DNA from: Pseudomonadota bacterium
GTDB taxonomy: Bacteria > Pseudomonadota > Alphaproteobacteria > Azospirillales > Azospirillaceae
Length of the DNA stretch: 8,890 nucleotides
Direction of reading: 5' to 3'
NCBI GenBank assembly: GCA_023416455.1
Contig: JAEZHQ010000323.1
Coordinates: 1-8,890 of the forward strand
Shown here piece after piece: positions 5,874 through 8,890 of the stretch. The translations under genes were made by a program, and so were the position numbers. The stretch's first letter is position 1. Each line of letters opens with the position of its first letter. The notes under the pieces were generated by a model. The model made no database searches, had not been told where the DNA came from, and worked only from the letters and a program-made list of their open reading frames with translations.

Positions 5874-6758
5874 TCAGCGCCCTTGGAACGGCTGACGCTG
5901 GCGGAAGTCCGCGGCGATGTCCTCCATCGTCATCCAGCGAACGCCGGGGTGGGCGTTGATGTGCGCGATCAGCCGTTCGAGAACGAGAAGGAACTGCGGC
6001 CGGCCGGCGACGTCCGGGTGGATGGTGAGCGGGAAGACCGCGTAATCCATTTCCCGGTAGACCCAGTCGAACTGGTCGCGCCACAGCTCCTCGATGTCGC
6101 GCGGGTTGAACCAGCCGCCGCTGTTCGGCGCCTTCTTGATGAACATCAGCGGCGGCAGGTCGTCGATGTACCAGTTGGTCGGGATCTCGACGAAATCGAT
6201 GTCCTTGCCGTGGACCAGGGGCTTCATCCACTCCTCGGCCTTCTTGGAATGGTCGATCGTGGTCCAGGACTCGCCGGTGCGGGCGTAGAAGGGCAGGAAG
6301 TCATGGTAGGCCTGCGTATGGCCGTAGACGAAGCCGTGCTTGACGGCGAGGTCGAAGGTGTGCCCGGAGGGCTCCCACCAGGGGGCCGAATAGCCGCGCG
6401 GCCTCTTGCCGGTGTGGGCCTCGATCACCTCGACGGACTTCCTGAGAACGTCCTCTTCCTGCTCGCGGGTCAGTCCATTCGGCGGTTCGTGCGAGTAGCC
6501 GTGGGCGCCGATCTCATGCCCCGCGTCCGCGATCATCCGGATGTGGTCGGGAAAGGATTCGACGGTGTGTCCCGGGATGAACCAAGTCCCCTTGATGTTC
6601 ATCCGGTCGAACAGCTTGAGCACCCGCGGCGTGCCGACCTCGACCGAGAAAATGCCGCGTTGAATATCGTACAGCGAGTCCGCGCCGCCCCACGAGCCGA
6701 TGAAGCCGGCTACGGCGTCCACATCCACGCTGAACGTGCACTGAATCTCCTTGGGCAT
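5874..6758 (-). CDS. CE4 polysaccharide-deacetylase-fold hydrolase (HpPgdA / cyclic imide hydrolase / PuuE-like)
   Basis: This 294-aa protein has the NodB-homology fold. The divalent-metal triad is D14 (in SVDVDAVAG), H86 and H90 (in HGYSH). From memory these are the same residue numbers reported for Helicobacter pylori HpPgdA, whose length is also nearly equal. Further blocks are GTWFIPGH (57-64), APWWEPSGHTFDL (125-137), NWYIDDLPPLMF (195-206) and TIHPDVAGRPQ (245-255). There is no signal peptide or lipobox, so the protein should be cytoplasmic. That favours a small cyclic substrate, such as an imide or an allantoin-like ring, over cell-wall polysaccharide. Characterised relatives include cyclic imide hydrolase of Pseudomonas and PuuE allantoinase. 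ATG 6758 follows GGAAGGA 9 nt upstream; an earlier in-frame ATG at 6842 lies in hairpin-rich sequence without a site. It follows the cupin by 169 bp. Confidence 0.87.
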   Translation of the reverse strand: MPKEIQCTFSVDVDAVAGFIGSWGGADSLYDIQRGIFSVEVGTPRVLKLFDRMNIKGTWFIPGHTVESFPDHIRMIADAGHEIGAHGYSHEPPNGLTREQEEDVLRKSVEVIEAHTGKRPRGYSAPWWEPSGHTFDLAVKHGFVYGHTQAYHDFLPFYARTGESWTTIDHSKKAEEWMKPLVHGKDIDFVEIPTNWYIDDLPPLMFIKKAPNSGGWFNPRDIEELWRDQFDWVYREMDYAVFPLTIHPDVAGRPQFLLVLERLIAHINAHPGVRWMTMEDIAADFRQRQPFQGR

Positions 6759-6805
6759 CTGGAGTCGTCCTTCCCACTGCAATCGTTTCTTTGATGTCGA
6801 GAGCC

Positions 6806-6916
6806 GGTTCTCCGGGAACCGCAGGACCGCGGCCGGCCGCATTCACAAGGATCCCGAGGATCGGGGCGGCGGTGGCCGATGCCGACCCCCGCGGGGGACC
6901 GGCCGCCCCGCGGTCC
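6806..6916. repeat. hairpin-dense intercistronic segment between cupin and CE4 genes
   Basis: The 169-bp gap (6759-6927) packs several inverted repeats. They are CGGTTC/GAACCG (6805-6821, 5-nt loop), palindrome GCGGCCGGCCGC (6829-6840), CCCGA/TCGGG (6853-6865, 3-nt loop), palindrome CCCCCGCGGGGG (6886-6897) and GGACCG/CGGTCC (6896-6916, 9-nt loop). No T-run follows on the - strand. No gene is supported here. In very GC-rich DNA some of these arise by chance, but their density suggests a folded mRNA segment that may separate expression of the two upstream genes from the rest. Confidence 0.45.
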
Positions 6917-6927
6917 GGCCAATCCGG

Positions 6928-7332
6928 TCAGCCGGCCCGGCCGTGGTACTGCTCGTCGCTGACCTGCTCCAGCCACGTCACATGCGTGCCGTCGAGCGCT
7001 TCCTGCATTGCGATGTAGACCATGGTCGTCGTCGGGGATGCGCCGTGCCAATGCTTCTCGTCCGGCGGAATCCAGACGACATCGCCGGCGCGGATCTCGT
7101 GAATCTCGCCGCCCCAGCTCTGGACGCGGCCGATTCCGGAAAGCACGCACAGCGTCTGGCCGAGGGGATGGGTGTGCCAGGCCGTGCGGGCGCCGGGCTC
7201 GAATCGCGCAAAGCCCGCGCACACGCGCGCCGGGGCCGGCGCCTCTATGATCTGCTCGCGCCACACCGTGCCCGTAAAATGCTCGGCTGCGCCGCGCCGG
7301 GACGGCCGGGAGCCGCTGACGTGGATGTCCAT
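6928..7332 (-). CDS. single-domain cupin, manganese hydroxynitrile lyase (GtHNL)-like
   Basis: This 134-aa protein is a compact cupin. FEPGARTAWHTHPLGQTL and GDVVWIPPDEKHWHGA are the two cupin motifs. Metal ligands would be H53, H55, Q59 (Gln in place of the usual Glu) and H94. From memory these are the ligand positions of the Mn-dependent (R)-selective hydroxynitrile lyase of Granulicella tundricola, which also shares T50, H96, Q110 and a C-terminal DEQY. That enzyme makes or splits cyanohydrins, but its natural role is unclear, and many relatives are annotated only as cupins. Here the operon suggests an isomerase, lyase or decarboxylase step on a small oxygenated compound. ATG 7332 has a very strong AAGGAGG 8 nt upstream. 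The frame continues open into the oxidoreductase region, but that is the shadow frame of the gene at 7425-8318. Confidence 0.86.
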   Translation of the reverse strand: MDIHVSGSRPSRRGAAEHFTGTVWREQIIEAPAPARVCAGFARFEPGARTAWHTHPLGQTLCVLSGIGRVQSWGGEIHEIRAGDVVWIPPDEKHWHGASPTTTMVYIAMQEALDGTHVTWLEQVSDEQYHGRAG

Positions 7333-7399
7333 ACGCGCTTCCTCCTTTATTTGGGGCAGCGTGAACGCGCTCGCGAAACAAGGGTCTGGCGCGTCGCGC

Positions 7400-7413
7400 G
7401 TTTCGGAAGGAAA
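7400..7413 (-). repeat. 14-bp sequence shared with the convergent intergenic hairpin
   Basis: Read on the - strand, TTTCCTTCCGAAAC here is identical to 3667-3680 on the + strand, and the following 16 bases match at about 11 positions. Both copies lie downstream of a gene stop and read in that gene's direction. This copy starts 12 bases after the oxidoreductase stop, in the 92-bp gap before the cupin. It may be a dispersed intergenic repeat of this genome; two copies cannot prove that. Confidence 0.4.
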
Positions 7414-7424
7414 GGCTCGATGCT

Positions 7425-8318
7425 CTAGGCGCTGGCCGTGCGCTGTTCGATCGCGCGGATCACGCCGACCATGTCGGTGTCGCCCAGCCCGAGGGACCGG
7501 GCCTCGCTGAACAGAGCGTGGCAGGTGTCGAGCAGCGGCGACGCGATCCCGGCCCTGCGGGCGGCCTCGAAAATCAGCCGCACATTCTCCTGAACGTTGG
7601 TGATGGACGCCTGCACGGCGAAATCCTGGGCGAGGAGCTTCGCCGCCTTGATCCGCGAGACGTCGCTGGCCAGGGGACCCGCGTTGAGCACGGCGACGAA
7701 CTGGGCGAGATCGAGGTCGTGGCTCGCGGCGAAATGCGTCGCCTCCGCGAGGCCCGTCACAATCGCCGTCAGAAACAGATTGACCGCGAGCTTCATATGG
7801 AGCGCGCCCGGCACCGGGCCGCAGGCGACGGTGTCCCGGCACATCGGCGCGAGCAATGGCTTGACCGACGCCACCACGTCCGGCTCGCCCGCCAGCATCG
7901 CCACGAGCTGGCCGGCTTCGGCGGGCTTGCGCGAGCCGGACACCGGCGCTTCGACATAGCGCCCCCCCGCGGCGCGCACCTCGGCTTCGAGCGCCTTCGA
8001 ATAGTCGGGTGCGGTCGTGGCCATATTGACCAGCGTGCGCCCGTTGACCCGGGTGGCGAAAGCCTCCTCGCCCCGCGCGAGCACGGCGTCCATCGCGGCG
8101 CCGTCCACCAGCATGAGGACCACGACCTCGCAGCGGGCGAAGACGTCGGCCGGGGTCCCGGCAACGGCAGCCCCCGCCTGGGCCAGGACCTGGCATTTCG
8201 CGGAGGATCGATTCCAGACCAGGAGCGGCGTGCCGGCCGTCGCCAGCCTCAGCGCCATGGCTTCGCCCATGGTTCCCAGACCGATGAAACCCAGGGCCGC
8301 GGTGGGATTGACGCTCAC
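7425..8318 (-). CDS. NAD(P)-dependent beta-hydroxyacid dehydrogenase (3-hydroxyisobutyrate dehydrogenase family)
   Basis: This 297-aa protein should oxidise a hydroxy acid or reduce the matching semialdehyde or keto acid using NAD(P). The Rossmann domain has GFIGLGTMG (10-18) and WNRS (35-38) after the second strand; an Arg at that place often goes with NADPH preference. The substrate-binding block APVSGSRKPAEAGQL is at 124-138. Catalytic K176 and N180 sit in GALHMKLAVNLFL, and the all-helical C-terminal domain is full length. The sequence resembles the GLYR1/succinic-semialdehyde-reductase side of the family. GTG 8318 is chosen because AAGGAGG lies upstream at 8323-8329 and the N-terminus then matches the family; no in-frame ATG fits, since the next is inside the nucleotide-binding loop. 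It is the first gene of the - strand run and diverges from the LysR gene. Confidence 0.9.
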   Translation of the reverse strand: MSVNPTAALGFIGLGTMGEAMALRLATAGTPLLVWNRSSAKCQVLAQAGAAVAGTPADVFARCEVVVLMLVDGAAMDAVLARGEEAFATRVNGRTLVNMATTAPDYSKALEAEVRAAGGRYVEAPVSGSRKPAEAGQLVAMLAGEPDVVASVKPLLAPMCRDTVACGPVPGALHMKLAVNLFLTAIVTGLAEATHFAASHDLDLAQFVAVLNAGPLASDVSRIKAAKLLAQDFAVQASITNVQENVRLIFEAARRAGIASPLLDTCHALFSEARSLGLGDTDMVGVIRAIEQRTASA

Positions 8319-8322
8319 AAGA

Positions 8323-8329
8323 CCTCCTT
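8323..8329 (-). promoter_or_regulatory. strong Shine-Dalgarno site supporting a GTG start
   Basis: The + strand CCTCCTT reads AAGGAGG on the - strand, 4 nt before GTG 8318. The spacing is short, but no ATG in frame gives a proper N-terminus. Confidence 0.7.
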
Positions 8330-8432
8330 CGGATCCGGCGGGTTCACAAGGCGCGCCATGTCGGGTGCGGCCGTTCCGCCGGCGCCCGGACCGCCTCCGC
8401 CCAGGCGCCGCCGCCCCCCTGCAAAACAACCG

Positions 8433-8457
8433 TAGCCATTGCCGCGACTTAAGGCTA
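8433..8457. promoter_or_regulatory. candidate LysR-type binding site (dyad with T-N11-A core)
   Basis: TAGCC (8433-8437) and GGCTA (8453-8457) form an interrupted dyad centred on 8445. The T-N11-A core from T8439 to A8451 shares exactly that centre, as expected for a LysR-family recognition box. It lies 38 bases before the LysR start and 114 bases before the oxidoreductase start, in the 177-bp divergent region. The rest of that region on the oxidoreductase side is a GC-rich leader in which I could not pick a clear promoter. Confidence 0.55.
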
Positions 8458-8468
8458 TCAGATATATT
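8439..8468 (+). promoter_or_regulatory. possible promoter of the LysR gene, overlapping its operator
   Basis: TTGCCG (8439-8444) and TATATT (8463-8468, five of six -10 consensus matches) are 18 nt apart. The -35 element falls inside the dyad at 8433-8457, which fits the negative autoregulation common among LysR-type regulators. The AT-rich stretch stands out against the GC-rich surroundings. Confidence 0.45.
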
Positions 8469-8495
8469 TGAACATACACTTCAGGAAAGCTGAAG

Positions 8496-8890
8496 ATGAG
8501 GACCACCTTCGATATGGATGCGCTGCGCACGATCGTCGTTGGCGCTGAACTGAAGAGCTTCGCGCGCGCTGCCTTGCAGCTCGGCCGCTCGCAATCGGCG
8601 ATCAGCATGCAATTGAAGAAGCTTGAGGAGCAGGCGGGACGGACATTGTTCCGCCGGACGGGGCGCGGCCTGGTTCCGACGGAGGCGGGCGATGCCCTTC
8701 TCACCTACGCACGCCGGATCATCGCCTTGAACGACGAAGCGGCGGCCTTCCTTGGTTCGACGGCCACCGCCGCGGCGGTGCGCATCGGTCTTCCCCAGGA
8801 TTTCTTCGACGACGTGATGCCCGAGGCGATCAAGCGGTTTTCCCGGGAAAGGCCGGGGGTTCACGTCGAGGTCAGCGCCGGACGCAACCC
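8496..8890 (+). CDS. LysR-family transcriptional regulator (N-terminal part, cut by window edge)
   Basis: 131 codons are visible, with no stop before the window ends. Residues 4-62 form the LysR winged helix-turn-helix: DMDALRTIV, then SFARAALQLGRSQSAISMQL as the helix-turn-helix core, then KKLEEQAGRTLFRRTGRGLVPTEAG in two parts as the wing and linker start. After a linker helix, the effector-binding domain begins near residue 95 with VRIGLPQDFF. ATG 8496 follows AGGA at 8483-8486 by 9 nt; ATG 8514 is a poorer alternative. The gene is divergent from the six-gene - strand run and shares a 177-bp regulatory region with it. It is therefore the likely activator of that run, responding to an unknown pathway compound. 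Confidence 0.9.
   Translation, partial: MRTTFDMDALRTIVVGAELKSFARAALQLGRSQSAISMQLKKLEEQAGRTLFRRTGRGLVPTEAGDALLTYARRIIALNDEAAAFLGSTATAAAVRIGLPQDFFDDVMPEAIKRFSRERPGVHVEVSAGRN

Noticed and set aside
5376..6794. 472-codon + strand open frame across the CE4 gene
   Set aside because: It is antisense to the CE4 gene with its D14/H86/H90 triad and to the 169-aa frame, and contains no recognisable domain.
6928..8196. Long cupin fusion protein on the - strand
   Set aside because: The part before 7332 is an off-frame reading of the oxidoreductase; the cupin has its own very strong ribosome site at its ATG.
7518..8435. + strand open frame opposite the oxidoreductase
   Set aside because: Antisense shadow of a complete 3-hydroxyisobutyrate dehydrogenase-family gene.

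Overview
The window is GC-rich with tight gene packing, strong Shine-Dalgarno sites (several close to AAGGAGG) and an all-catabolic gene content. This suggests an alphaproteobacterium such as an Azospirillum- or Rhizobiales-like soil or plant-associated organism. That placement is an impression from composition and protein style, not a measured result. I see no tRNA, rRNA, CRISPR array, transposase or phage gene.

Layout. (1) At 97-3518 on the + strand is a likely three-gene amide-hydrolase operon: an isochorismatase-fold cysteine amidohydrolase (N-carbamoylsarcosine amidase/maleamate amidase type), then two different amidase-signature (Ser-Ser-Lys) hydrolases. Upstream are a weak promoter-like element and a perfect 14-bp palindrome. 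A perfect 10-bp hairpin lies between genes one and two. (2) At 3519-3800 is a 282-bp convergent intergenic region with two strong hairpins, probably bidirectional transcription ends. (3) At 3801-8318 on the - strand is a six-gene run. In transcription order it holds an HIBADH/beta-hydroxyacid-dehydrogenase-family oxidoreductase (GTG start), a small cupin of the manganese hydroxynitrile-lyase type, a CE4 polysaccharide-deacetylase-fold hydrolase of the HpPgdA/cyclic-imidase/PuuE type, an unrecognised 169-aa protein, a lactonase-type metallo-beta-lactamase, and a two-domain NIPSNAP-family protein. (4) At 8319-8495 is a divergent promoter region with a LysR-type dyad. (5) From 8496 to the window edge is a LysR-family regulator, truncated by the edge.

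Working together. The LysR gene is divergent from the six-gene run and probably controls it. Every enzyme recognised there is a metal- or NAD-dependent hydrolase, lyase or dehydrogenase of small-molecule catabolism. If the CE4 protein is a cyclic amidase (imide ring opening), the half-amide it makes would be a natural substrate for amide hydrolases like those of the + strand operon. The two operons could then form a ring-opening plus deamidation pathway. This is an inference: no substrate can be read from the sequence, and no transporter lies in the window to help.
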